Assembly (NCBI GenBank): GCA_030539055.1
Contig: JAUNSV010000004.1
Coordinates: 42,680-93,895 of the forward strand
Direction of reading: 5' to 3'
DNA from: Eubacteriales bacterium
GTDB lineage: Bacteria > Bacillota > Clostridia > Lachnospirales > Lachnospiraceae
DNA: 51,216 nucleotides
The notes beneath the pieces were generated by a model that worked only from the letters and a program-made list of their open reading frames with translations, made no database searches and was not told the origin of the DNA. The translations under genes were made by a program, and so were the position numbers. The first letter of the stretch is position 1, and every line of letters begins with the position of its first letter. Positions 8,060-16,308 of the stretch are shown here, in pieces.

Positions 8060-8686
8060 ATGGAACATATTGATTTATTAATAAAAAATTATCCCAAACT
8101 TAATACTATACGACCAGAGATTGAGAAAGCTTTAAATATATTAATTAATACATATAAAAATAACAAAAAAGTTCTCATTTGTGGTAATGGTGGCTCTGCT
8201 GCAGATTCTTCTCATATTGTAGGCGAACTTATGAAATCTTTTGTAAAAAAAAGACATATTAGTGATGATTTTAAAAATGAATTGTATAATATAGATGAAG
8301 ATTTTGCAAAAAAATATGCTGATGATCTTGAATTAGGTTTAAATACTATAGACTTAACAACAATTTTGTCTTTAAACACTGCACTATTAAATGATAAAAA
8401 CGCAAGTATTATATATGCAAATGCTACTATGAATTATGGATATCTTGATGATACTCTACTTGCTATTTCTACTTCTGGCAATTCTATAAATATTATAAAT
8501 GCTGCAATAGTTGCAAAAGCAAAAAAAATGAATGTAATATCTCTTAGTGGAAATGATGGTGGGAAATTAAAAAATTACAGTGATGTTTCTATTATAGTAC
8601 CAGAGAGTGAAACTTTTAGAGTACAAGAGTACCATTTGCCAATTTATCACGCTTTATGTTTAGAACTAGAAGATTATTTTTTTTAA
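8060..8686 (+). CDS. SIS-domain phosphosugar isomerase, GmhA/DiaA-like
   Basis: This 208-residue protein has the phosphoheptose isomerase core ICGNGGSAADSSHIVGELM near residues 40-58 and a second SIS phosphate loop STSGNS near 139-144. A segment of about 40 residues (roughly 65-105) lies between them. GmhA-type enzymes interconvert aldose and ketose phosphates. No heptose pathway genes are present, so here it more likely acts on the PTS sugar phosphate. It ends the regulator operon, followed by a strong palindromic terminator. Confidence 0.8.
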   Translation: MEHIDLLIKNYPKLNTIRPEIEKALNILINTYKNNKKVLICGNGGSAADSSHIVGELMKSFVKKRHISDDFKNELYNIDEDFAKKYADDLELGLNTIDLTTILSLNTALLNDKNASIIYANATMNYGYLDDTLLAISTSGNSINIINAAIVAKAKKMNVISLSGNDGGKLKNYSDVSIIVPESETFRVQEYHLPIYHALCLELEDYFF

Positions 8687-8715
8687 AAAAATTATTGTAT
8701 AAGCGTGAGTTATAA

Positions 8716-8746
8716 CAAAACTTAAGGTGAATTAGCAAAACTTAAG
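8716..8746. repeat. Two direct copies of CAAAACTTAAG
   Basis: The 11-base sequence occurs at 8716-8726 and 8736-8746, starts 20 bases apart, in the 3' region between the SIS gene and the terminator. No function is evident. Confidence 0.5.
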
Positions 8747-8772
8747 TAAAAAATGATTATAAAAATTTTATA

Positions 8773-8808
8773 AAAAAAGCGAGAATAAATATTTATTCTC
8801 GCTTTTTT
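8773..8808. terminator. Bidirectional terminator between convergent operons
   Basis: A perfect 36-base palindrome (AAAAAAGCGAGAATAAAT and its complement) gives a GC-centred stem with A and T tracts on both ends. It serves the plus-strand SIS gene and the minus-strand tsf gene alike. Confidence 0.95.
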
Positions 8809-8823
8809 ATTATTTAATTTAAA

Positions 8824-9753
8824 TTATTTTGCTTGTGCTGCAACTTCTGCTGCAAAATCATCATGTTTTTTTTCTAAACCCTCTCCTGTTTCATATCTTA
8901 CAAAAGATTCTACATGAAGAGTAGCACCATTTTTAGATGAAATATTTTTAATATATTGATCAACTGTTTGTTTTCCATCTTCACTTCTTACATACACTTG
9001 ATTCAAAAGACAAATTTCTTTTAATTGTTTATTTAATCTACCAGCTACCATACCCTCCAAAACTTTTTCATTTGCATCTGGCTTTTCATTTTTTGCTGCT
9101 TCTAACAAAATTTCTTTTTCGTGTTTTTTGGTCTCTTCTGAAATACCTGATTCATCTATTGCTTTAGGATTAAGAGCTGCTATTTGCATACACACATTTT
9201 TTGCCATTTCTTTTATTTCATCATTTATTTTATCGGTTTTAACTTTTAAAAGAACAGCAATTTTGCCATTTGCATGAGTGTAAGCTGAAATAAAACCATC
9301 TGTTTGTTTTAATAATTCTTTTCTTCTTATTTTAAGATTTTCGCCTATGACAGCAATTTGTGATGCTAGCTCTTCTTTTACAGTTTTTGCTTTATCCAAA
9401 TCCCATTTCTCTTCCAAAAACTCTTCTACATTTTTTGAAATTGATTTTAGTACTTGTGTGCATACATTTGATACATAAGTTCTAAATTTTTCATTTTTTG
9501 CCACAAAATCTGTCTCAGAATTTACTTCTACAATAGCTCCCTCTTTATTATCATCAGAAAGCATAACCATACAAATACCCTCTGCTGCTATTCTTTTTGC
9601 TTTCTTCTCGGCACCTGCTAGACCTTTTTTTCTTAAATATTCAATTGCTTCTTCTATATTACCATTAGATGCTTCCAATGCTTTTTTTGAATCAAGCATA
9701 CCTGCACCAGTTTGCTCACGGAGTTCTTTTACTTGTGTTGCTGTAATTGCCAT
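8824..9753 (-). CDS. tsf: Elongation factor Ts
   Basis: This 309-residue protein is the guanine-nucleotide exchange factor for EF-Tu. It has the N-terminal UBA-like segment with LREQTGAGMLDSKKAL, followed by the conserved VNSETDFVAKNEKF. Length is normal for Firmicutes. It lies 27 bases after rpsB in the usual rpsB-tsf order and ends at the palindromic terminator. Confidence 0.98.
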   Translation of the reverse strand: MAITATQVKELREQTGAGMLDSKKALEASNGNIEEAIEYLRKKGLAGAEKKAKRIAAEGICMVMLSDDNKEGAIVEVNSETDFVAKNEKFRTYVSNVCTQVLKSISKNVEEFLEEKWDLDKAKTVKEELASQIAVIGENLKIRRKELLKQTDGFISAYTHANGKIAVLLKVKTDKINDEIKEMAKNVCMQIAALNPKAIDESGISEETKKHEKEILLEAAKNEKPDANEKVLEGMVAGRLNKQLKEICLLNQVYVRSEDGKQTVDQYIKNISSKNGATLHVESFVRYETGEGLEKKHDDFAAEVAAQAK

Positions 9754-9780
9754 ATTGGTTTCTCCTTTTTCATTAATTAA

Positions 9781-10566
9781 TTATTGTTCGTTCTCTACTA
9801 CTTTTTCTTCTTTATCTTGTTGATGTTGTTCGTTCTGTTCGTCTATTTTTTCTTTTTCTTCAACGCTTGGCTCTACCATTTCTTCACCAGATTTAGCTTC
9901 AATAACAGCATCTGCCATATTTGCTACTATCAACTTAACTGCTCTTATGGCATCATCATTCCCTGGGATTACATAATCTAAGTCTTCTGGATCTGCATTT
10001 GTATCTGCTACGCCTATTAGTGTGATCCCCAATTTTTTAGCTTCCGCTATGCAAAGCTTCTCTTTTTTTGGATCTACTACAAAAATTGCTGTAGGTAATT
10101 CTTTCATTTCTTTAATACCACCAATATTTTGTTCCAATTTATCCATTTCTTTTTTCAATAAAGAAACTTCTTTTTTTGGTAATACATCAAATGTACCATC
10201 TTCGGACATTTTTGTAAGGTCATTTAGTCTTTTTACTCTTGTTTGAATTGTTTTAAAATTAGTTAATGTACCACCAAGCCATCTGTAATCTACATAAAAC
10301 TCACCACATCTTAATGCTTCTTCCTTTATTGCTTCTTGGGCTTGCTTTTTTGTACCAACAAAAAGAACACTCCCTCCATCTTGCACAATTTTAGAAAGAG
10401 CATTGTATGCTTCTTCAACTTTTACTACTGATTTTTGTAAATCGATTATATGGATTCCGTTACGAGCGGTATAGATATATGGAGCCATCTTAGGGTTCCA
10501 TCTTCTGGTCTGATGACCAAAGTGCACACCAGCTTCTAAAAGCTGTTTCATAGAAATAGTACTCAT
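9781..10566 (-). CDS. rpsB: 30S ribosomal protein S2
   Basis: The 261-residue protein carries the S2 motifs [39 protein letters not shown] and GVADTNADP. The C-terminal 35 residues are an acidic Glu/Gln/Lys-rich tail, longer than the core fold needs. The ATG follows AAGGAGG. No promoter is clear directly in front. It lies downstream of four co-directional tRNA genes, so tRNA and ribosomal protein transcription are probably linked. Confidence 0.98.
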   Translation of the reverse strand: MSTISMKQLLEAGVHFGHQTRRWNPKMAPYIYTARNGIHIIDLQKSVVKVEEAYNALSKIVQDGGSVLFVGTKKQAQEAIKEEALRCGEFYVDYRWLGGTLTNFKTIQTRVKRLNDLTKMSEDGTFDVLPKKEVSLLKKEMDKLEQNIGGIKEMKELPTAIFVVDPKKEKLCIAEAKKLGITLIGVADTNADPEDLDYVIPGNDDAIRAVKLIVANMADAVIEAKSGEEMVEPSVEEKEKIDEQNEQHQQDKEEKVVENEQ

Positions 10567-10676
10567 TAAATTGTCCTCCTTTTTATTAACATCTGCTTAT
10601 TTAATGTAAAGACCACTTGGGCAGGATTTACACAAACAATAAGCATGCCTAATGAGTTTTGGGATTGTTCTCCCAA

Positions 10677-10759
10677 TGCGGGAAAAGGGACTTGAACCCT
10701 CACGTCGTAACCGACACAAGATCCTTAGTCTTGCCTGTCTGCCATTCCAGCATCCCCGC
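10677..10759 (-). tRNA. tRNA-Leu(AAG)
   Basis: An 83-base cloverleaf with 7-bp acceptor stem (GCGGGGA with TTCCCGC, one G-U), a variable arm as expected for leucine, GGTTCAAGTCC in the T arm, and anticodon stem CAAGA/TCTTG around loop CTAAGGA. The anticodon is AAG, implying an A34 that needs deamination to inosine. The 3' CCA is not encoded. Only one base separates it from tRNA-Gly(GCC). Confidence 0.9.
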
Positions 10760-10760
10760 G

Positions 10761-10832
10761 AGCGCGAGACGGGGATCGAACCCGCGGCCTTCGCCTTGGC
10801 AAGGCGACACTCCACCACTGAGCCACTCGCGC
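10761..10832 (-). tRNA. tRNA-Gly(GCC)
   Basis: A 72-base tRNA with acceptor stem GCGCGAG/CTCGCGC, discriminator U as in other glycine tRNAs, T arm GGTTCGATCCC and anticodon loop TTGCCAA (anticodon GCC). CCA is not encoded. Confidence 0.95.
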
Positions 10833-10856
10833 ATAAAACCTTATAATTAAGGTATA

Positions 10857-10929
<73 letters not shown>

Positions 10930-10952
10930 AAAAATGGAACTTTCCATTAAAA

Positions 10953-11023
10953 AGCGGGTGATGAGAATCGAACTCACGTGTTCAGCTTGGAAGGCTGACA
11001 TTCTACCATTGAACTACACCCGC
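10953..11023 (-). tRNA. tRNA-Gly(TCC)
   Basis: A 71-base tRNA, first of the cluster, with acceptor stem GCGGGTG/CACCCGC, T arm AGTTCGATTCT and anticodon stem TCAGC/GCTGA around CTTCCAA (anticodon TCC). Discriminator is U and CCA is not encoded. Confidence 0.95.
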
Positions 11024-11047
11024 ATATTAAAATAATCACAGTCATTA

Positions 11048-11076
11048 ATTTTACTAAAAGTAGTAATTTTTGTCAA
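11048..11076 (-). promoter_or_regulatory. Sigma-A promoter of the tRNA-rpsB-tsf unit
   Basis: On the minus strand TTGACA (11076-11071), 17 bases, TAAAAT (11053-11048). It is 25 bases upstream of tRNA-Gly(TCC), the right distance for a stable RNA promoter. Confidence 0.9.
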
Positions 11077-11080
11077 GTAC

Positions 11081-11106
11081 AAATTCACCCCTTTTGGGTA
11101 AATTCA
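11081..11106 (-). terminator. Probable weak terminator after the hemolysin III gene
   Basis: On the minus strand AATTTACCC pairs with GGGTGAATT (one G-U) around a 5-base loop. The U-run behind it is poor (TTTGTACTT) and leads straight into the -35 box of the tRNA promoter. Termination is likely but may be leaky. Confidence 0.5.
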
Positions 11107-11145
11107 CTAGTATTATATTATCATTAGGATATACATATTCATTTT

Positions 11146-11814
11146 TTACATCACATATAATAGTATACATAAAAAATGCAATAAGCTTCCTATTAGCACA
11201 AATATGTGAAATACAGAATGCATATATTTTGTTTTTTTCATAAATACATAAAAAATTGCACCTATAGAATAAGAAATCCCACCAAACAATAATAATAAAA
11301 ATCCTCTAATATTTAATCCATTTAATACTATTTTGCCAGTTAATATTATGCACCAACCCATTACTAAATATAAAATCATTGATATTATATTATACTTTTT
11401 TAAATCAATTGCATTTAATGTGATACCTAAAATTGCCAAAGCCCAAATTATGCCAAAAATACTCCAGCCTAGTGTTACACTATAATTTCTTAGTGTGCAT
11501 AATGAGAATGGTGTGTATGTGCCAGCTACTAATAAAAAAATAGCACAATGATCGAGTATCCTAAATATTTTTTTTGCTTTTTTATTTGGATTTAAACCAT
11601 GATAAATTGATGACATTGAGTATAATACAATCATCGTAGTACCAAAAATTGCTCCAGATACTATCCCATAAATATTTTTATGTAAGCTTGCAAATATGAC
11701 ACATAAAACTGTAGCTAATATGCCAAGACCCCCACCTACAATATGAGTAATCATATTAAAAATTTCTTCGCCTTTTGTATAATCTGGAATTATAATATTT
11801 TCTATTTTATTCAT
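11146..11814 (-). CDS. Hemolysin III (YqfA/PAQR) family membrane protein
   Basis: This 222-residue protein has about seven membrane spans and the family motifs: HIVGGGLG near the start, SSIYHGL, RILDHCAIFLLVAGTYTPF and a late HSVFHIFV, whose histidines with the Ser/Asp form the conserved metal site. Bacterial relatives are annotated as hemolysin III or YqfA; their physiological role is not settled, though lipid hydrolase-like activity is proposed for the superfamily. It follows the secreted repeat protein gene by nine bases. Confidence 0.9.
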   Translation of the reverse strand: MNKIENIIIPDYTKGEEIFNMITHIVGGGLGILATVLCVIFASLHKNIYGIVSGAIFGTTMIVLYSMSSIYHGLNPNKKAKKIFRILDHCAIFLLVAGTYTPFSLCTLRNYSVTLGWSIFGIIWALAILGITLNAIDLKKYNIISMILYLVMGWCIILTGKIVLNGLNIRGFLLLLFGGISYSIGAIFYVFMKKTKYMHSVFHIFVLIGSLLHFLCILLYVM

Positions 11815-11823
11815 TATTTTCCT

Positions 11824-13677
11824 TTAATATTTTTTAAATTGATGCTCTGCGAATTGGAAATTTAAACAATACTCTTCGCCAAATGTATTAACATCTAAAT
11901 CATAAGCACCTTTTTTCTCATTTCTTTCCAATGTAACAGTATTGCCATGAATATCTAATTCATAAAATGGCATATATTTACTCACAATTTTTGTCTTAGT
12001 ATCATCTGTATAAAATTCTGATTTAAACATATATCCTTTAGAATTATCAAATTTTACTGGTATATCCACTACTTTCATAAAATAATTATCACTTATAATC
12101 CAATAATTTCCAAAACCATCTTTTTTGCATTCGTATCCTGTAATTCGTTTTCCATTTGTATCAACTACAAATAAGGGGTACTCTTCTATATCACTTGTTT
12201 TGTATGATACTATAATAGGATCCTTATAATCAATATCTTTGCTTGGAGTAGAACTTGTAGCATATGCTATCCCATATTTTAAATCTTTATCTGCTTGAAG
12301 AAGAATACCATTGTCATAAATTTTTTTCTCTTTTGATACATATCCATCATAGCCACCTTGCTTGTTTGAATTAAAATATACATCTCTATCTTGGAATGAT
12401 ATTGTTACTAATCCATTTTTTTCCTTGCCCAAATTATAATGAGGCTCAGCTAAATTTACATTTGTATTCTGTGGGTGTATAACACCTTTATCAATTTCAT
12501 TTTTGCTTGCAATATAACTTTTTCTATATTCATTTAAATCAATATGATAAATATTCTCTCCCTCAAAATACAAAAAATAATCACCTGTTTCAAGAGAAAT
12601 TTCTAAATAATCATCACTCCCTGTAACAAAATTTTCAGTAAAAAAACGTTTTAATACAGTAATATCTGACACATCAGTTCTCTCTAAACTTACTTTAGCT
12701 ACATAACGACCCATATAATCAAATAGTATAAGACCAGCTCTCATAATTCCATTTTCATCAAAAGCATAATATGCATTATTGATTCTCTTTATTCCATTTT
12801 TTACTACAGCACCAGAGTTATCTTTATAAAACCATCTAAGAGCATTGTCATCAAATGATGCTTTATCTGCTTTTTCTGTTGGTACAGCATAAAACCACGT
12901 TTTTTTCTTCAAATGTGCACCACCAACTGATACATAATGTGATGAACTGCCTGTACCTACTTTTACACTTGACCAGCCTGTATGCATTACTCCGTTCTTA
13001 TCAAAACTGTATGTTTTATCATCTATTTTCTTTTCTCTGTATTTGTTGTCTTCTGTTCCATCATAATATATTTTTTTAAAATTATTTAAATCAAAATAGA
13101 GCCAAAAATAATTTTTTGATTGATAGCTTTCTATATTTGTATCATTAGTATACTTTACCCATCCAGATTTTAATGCTCCGTCATTTTCTTCTCCTGCATA
13201 ATACATTGCTTTCATAAATGTTTCTTCATCTGTAATAGGAGAATGAATTATGCCATCTACATCAATATATCCAAATAGCATTTGACCATATTCATTAAAT
13301 AAAAATGTTTTTCCATTTACTTTCTTTTTATGAAAGCTTTCTCCTTGATTCGCTTTCATTGCTTTACCATTTGATTGAAAATAATACCAAAATTTTTCTG
13401 GTATTACATCTTGATTAGTATGTACTAGTGATGAGTCTATTTGCACCCATTTTTCTTTTGCTAATACACCCATTTGATCAAAATAATAATAATTTCCATT
13501 GTGCTCTACTAGTGCATCTTTAACCACATTCCCATTTTCATCATATGCTTCTGTTATTTTTGTTTGGTCTAATTCTGTAGAAAAAGTAATATTTGATAAA
13601 AATATTACACATACAAAAAGAGCCAGTATGAAAGTAATATATTTATATATTTTTTGATTCAATATTTTTTTGTTCAT
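11824..13677 (-). CDS. Secreted protein with choline/cell-wall-binding repeats
   Basis: This 617-residue protein begins with a signal peptide (MNKK, hydrophobic stretch to about residue 33). Its N-terminal half carries several aromatic cell-wall-binding repeats of the W-Y-Y-F-D-x-x-G type, for example YYYFDQMGVL, WYYFQSNGKAM, TYSFDKNGVMHTGW and YYAFDENGIMRAG. The C-terminal 270 residues are beta-rich and have no catalytic motif I recognise. It is probably a surface protein held on the wall by the repeats. The ATG follows GGGGGT, with promoter at 13703-13731. Confidence 0.8.
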   Translation of the reverse strand: MNKKILNQKIYKYITFILALFVCVIFLSNITFSTELDQTKITEAYDENGNVVKDALVEHNGNYYYFDQMGVLAKEKWVQIDSSLVHTNQDVIPEKFWYYFQSNGKAMKANQGESFHKKKVNGKTFLFNEYGQMLFGYIDVDGIIHSPITDEETFMKAMYYAGEENDGALKSGWVKYTNDTNIESYQSKNYFWLYFDLNNFKKIYYDGTEDNKYREKKIDDKTYSFDKNGVMHTGWSSVKVGTGSSSHYVSVGGAHLKKKTWFYAVPTEKADKASFDDNALRWFYKDNSGAVVKNGIKRINNAYYAFDENGIMRAGLILFDYMGRYVAKVSLERTDVSDITVLKRFFTENFVTGSDDYLEISLETGDYFLYFEGENIYHIDLNEYRKSYIASKNEIDKGVIHPQNTNVNLAEPHYNLGKEKNGLVTISFQDRDVYFNSNKQGGYDGYVSKEKKIYDNGILLQADKDLKYGIAYATSSTPSKDIDYKDPIIVSYKTSDIEEYPLFVVDTNGKRITGYECKKDGFGNYWIISDNYFMKVVDIPVKFDNSKGYMFKSEFYTDDTKTKIVSKYMPFYELDIHGNTVTLERNEKKGAYDLDVNTFGEEYCLNFQFAEHQFKKY

Positions 13678-13702
13678 ATTGACCCCCTTTGTGTATTCAA
13701 TT

Positions 13703-13731
13703 ATTATAACTCATTTTTTTAATAACAACAA
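13703..13731 (-). promoter_or_regulatory. Probable promoter of the secreted repeat protein
   Basis: On the minus strand a perfect TATAAT (13708-13703) is preceded at 17 bases by TTGTTG, a weak -35. The initiation point would be about 19 bases before the ATG. Confidence 0.55.
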
Positions 13732-13783
13732 TAAAAAAATTTTGTACATTATAAGTATAAAAATATATATATTTATTTTTATA

Positions 13784-13993
13784 TTACTCTATATTTATAA
13801 CTTTGTAATCTTGATCCTCTATTGCTTTTTTCAAAATATCATTTTCTACTTCGTTATTAAGTAAAACTTGAGCTTTTCCATCTTCGTGGCTTACTGTAGC
13901 ACTCTCGACTTGTGGTAAATCCTCTAATGCTTTTTTTACTCTTGCTTCACAATGAGCACACATCATTCCTTCAATAGTTATTATTTTTTTCAT
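13784..13993 (-). CDS. Possible independently translated CopZ-like copper chaperone (internal start in copA)
   Basis: In frame within copA, ATG 13993 is preceded by GGGAG at 14007-14003 with a nine-base spacer. Translation from it gives a 69-residue HMA domain with MCAHC, the exact size of a stand-alone CopZ. The sequence shows the site; that it is used is inference. The alternative is that the Met is simply part of the linker. Confidence 0.45.
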   Translation of the reverse strand: MKKIITIEGMMCAHCEARVKKALEDLPQVESATVSHEDGKAQVLLNNEVENDILKKAIEDQDYKVINIE

Positions 13994-16291
13994 TTTGATT
14001 TTCTCCCTTTTTTTTATTTTTTTATCTTTTTTAGAATCATGAATATTTATATAATTTAATCTTAATGCATTTGATATTACACATACGCTTGACATACTCA
14101 TTGCTGCTGCACCAAACATTGGATTAAGCTTTATATTGAATAATGGTATGAATACTCCAGCTGCAAGTGGTATTCCAATAACATTATAAAAAAAAGCCCA
14201 AAACAAATTTTGATGAATATTTCGTAATGTTAGTTTACTTAATCTTATGGCTGATGGCACATCACTTAACTTATTATTTATTAAAACAACTTGAGATGAA
14301 TCTATAGCTATATCAGAGCCAGCCCCAATTGCTATACCAATATTTGCTAAAGAAAGTGCTGGTGCATCATTTATCCCATCTCCGACCATTGTTACATTAC
14401 CTTGCTTTTTTAATTCACTTATTACATTTTGTTTGCCATTTGGTAGTACTCCTGCAACTACTTCATCTATTCCTACTCTTTCTCCTATTACTTTTGCTGT
14501 TTGTTCATTATCTCCTGTGAGCATTATGACTCTTTTTACTAATTTTTTTAATTGCTTTATAGCATCAATGCTATCCTCTTTTATTTCATCTGCTATTGCT
14601 ATTATACCACATAATTTATTCTCTTTAGCAAAAAATAGTGGAGTTTTCCCCTCCATAGATAAGTTATTTGCTTTATTTAAATATTCATCTTCAATATTTA
14701 TTTTTGTACTAATATATTTTTTGTTTCCTCCATATATTTTTTCTTTTTCCATTGTGGCACTTAATCCATTCCCAGATTCTATAACAAAAGATTCAACTTC
14801 TTTTTTTATAATATTATTTTCTTTTGCTTTTTTTACTATTGCTTTTGCAAGTGGATGCTCACTTTTTACTTCTAATGAATATGCTAATGTAAGCAAGTCT
14901 TCTTCTATGAAATCTTTTGCTGGTATTATATTTGTAATTCCAGGTTCTCCTTTTGTTATTGTTCCTGTTTTGTCTAGTACTACTATTTCTGTTTTTCCTG
15001 TTTGTTCAAGTGCTATAGAGTTTTTAAATAGTATTCCATTTTTTGCACCTATTCCGTTACCTACCATAATAGCAACAGGTGTTGCTAAACCTAAAGCGCA
15101 AGGGCAACTCATTACTAATACAGAAATGCCTCTTGCAAGTGCGAATCCAAATTCCTTGCCACATATTATCCAAACTATGGTAGTAATAATTGATATTACA
15201 ATTACTGTTGGTACAAAAATACTAGATACTTTGTCTGCAATTTTAGCAACTGGTGCTTTTACCATATTTGACTCACTCACCATACGAATTATTTGAGATA
15301 TTGTAGTATCCTTTCCTACTCTTGTTGCTTTGCATTTTACAAATCCATATTGATTTGTTGTACCACAAGACACATTATCTCCTACTTCTTTTTCTACAGG
15401 TATGCTCTCTCCAGTGAGTGCTGCTTCATTTATTACACTTTCTCCCTCTACTACTATACCATCTACTGGTACATTCTCTCCAGGCTTCAAAATAAAAATA
15501 TCATCTAATTTTACATCATCTATTGGTATAATAATTTCTTTACCTTCTTTTTCTATTATTGCTTTTTTAGGGGATAATTTCATTAAGCTCTTTATTGCAT
15601 TTGTAGTTTTTCCTTTGCTTTTTGATTCAAGCATTTTACCTAATGTAATTAAGACTAAAATCATTGCTGCAGATTCAAAATATAAATCATGAAAAATGTG
15701 CATTACTCCACTTACATTCCCTATTTTTTCATAATATGTCATTAAAAATAACGAATAGCTACTGTAAATAAATGAAGCACTACTTCCTAGAGCTACTAAA
15801 GTGTCCATATTTGGAGCTTTATGTATTAAACCATTGAATCCAGAAGTAAAAAACTTTTGGTTTATAATCATTATTATGCTAGCTAAAATAAATTGTACTA
15901 AGCTAATTGCTAAAAAGTTCTCATTAAAAAAATCTGGAAGTGGCAACTGTAGCATAGTATGCCCCATCGAAAAATACATTAATGCAATTAAAAAAATAAG
16001 AGAAATAAAAAATCTTTTTTTCAAAATTGGTGTTTCTAAATCTTTTAATTCATCTTCATTTGAATTATTATTGTTGTAAGAAGTTTTATTATCATTTTTT
16101 AGTATTGCTTTATATCCTGCTTTTTCTACTGCTTTTATTATGTCTTCAATTGAACAAGTGCCATCAACTGCCATAGTATTTGTTAGTAAATTTACAGAAC
16201 AAAGTGTAATATTTGGTAATTTTGATACTGCCTTTTCTATTCTACTACTGCATGATGCACAACTCATACCTATAATGTTAAATTGTATCAT
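13784..16291 (-). CDS. copA: Copper-exporting P-type ATPase with N-terminal HMA and C-terminal CopZ-like domain
   Basis: The 835-residue P1B-type ATPase starts with a heavy-metal domain (GMSCASC, residues 8-14). It shows TGES at 293-296, the transmembrane CPC at 396-398 that defines Cu(I) pumps, the phosphorylated DKTGT (Asp440), SEHP in the nucleotide domain and GDGINDAP. After the last membrane helix comes a lysine-rich linker and a second complete HMA domain (GMMCAHC, residues 775-781) that ends the protein, so a CopZ-like chaperone is fused at the C-terminus. An internal Met767 has its own ribosome-binding site. No CsoR or CopY regulator gene is adjacent. It follows the rRNA methyltransferase gene by 17 bases. 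Confidence 0.93.
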   Translation of the reverse strand: MIQFNIIGMSCASCSSRIEKAVSKLPNITLCSVNLLTNTMAVDGTCSIEDIIKAVEKAGYKAILKNDNKTSYNNNNSNEDELKDLETPILKKRFFISLIFLIALMYFSMGHTMLQLPLPDFFNENFLAISLVQFILASIIMIINQKFFTSGFNGLIHKAPNMDTLVALGSSASFIYSSYSLFLMTYYEKIGNVSGVMHIFHDLYFESAAMILVLITLGKMLESKSKGKTTNAIKSLMKLSPKKAIIEKEGKEIIIPIDDVKLDDIFILKPGENVPVDGIVVEGESVINEAALTGESIPVEKEVGDNVSCGTTNQYGFVKCKATRVGKDTTISQIIRMVSESNMVKAPVAKIADKVSSIFVPTVIVISIITTIVWIICGKEFGFALARGISVLVMSCPCALGLATPVAIMVGNGIGAKNGILFKNSIALEQTGKTEIVVLDKTGTITKGEPGITNIIPAKDFIEEDLLTLAYSLEVKSEHPLAKAIVKKAKENNIIKKEVESFVIESGNGLSATMEKEKIYGGNKKYISTKINIEDEYLNKANNLSMEGKTPLFFAKENKLCGIIAIADEIKEDSIDAIKQLKKLVKRVIMLTGDNEQTAKVIGERVGIDEVVAGVLPNGKQNVISELKKQGNVTMVGDGINDAPALSLANIGIAIGAGSDIAIDSSQVVLINNKLSDVPSAIRLSKLTLRNIHQNLFWAFFYNVIGIPLAAGVFIPLFNIKLNPMFGAAAMSMSSVCVISNALRLNYINIHDSKKDKKIKKREKIKMKKIITIEGMMCAHCEARVKKALEDLPQVESATVSHEDGKAQVLLNNEVENDILKKAIEDQDYKVINIE

Positions 16292-16308
16292 TATTTATTT
16301 TTACTCCT

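Noticed and set aside
10659-10676. Hairpin TTGGGA/TCCCAA after tRNA-Leu as a terminator
   Set aside because: On the minus strand it is followed by AAAACTC, not a U-run, and rpsB lies directly downstream, so read-through is expected. At most it aids tRNA 3' processing.
10597-10850. Short frames over the tRNA cluster on both strands
   Set aside because: They translate tRNA genes, which is a common annotation artefact; the cloverleaf structures explain the sequence.
13756-13783. AT-only inverted repeat after copA as a terminator
   Set aside because: TATAAAAATA/TATTTTTATA has no GC pairs and could arise by chance in such AT-rich DNA; I do not list it as a feature.
14433-15296. A 287-codon open frame on the plus strand inside copA
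   Set aside because: It is antisense to a clearly conserved P-type ATPase, has no ribosome-binding site, and its composition is the complement of copA codons. It is a shadow frame.
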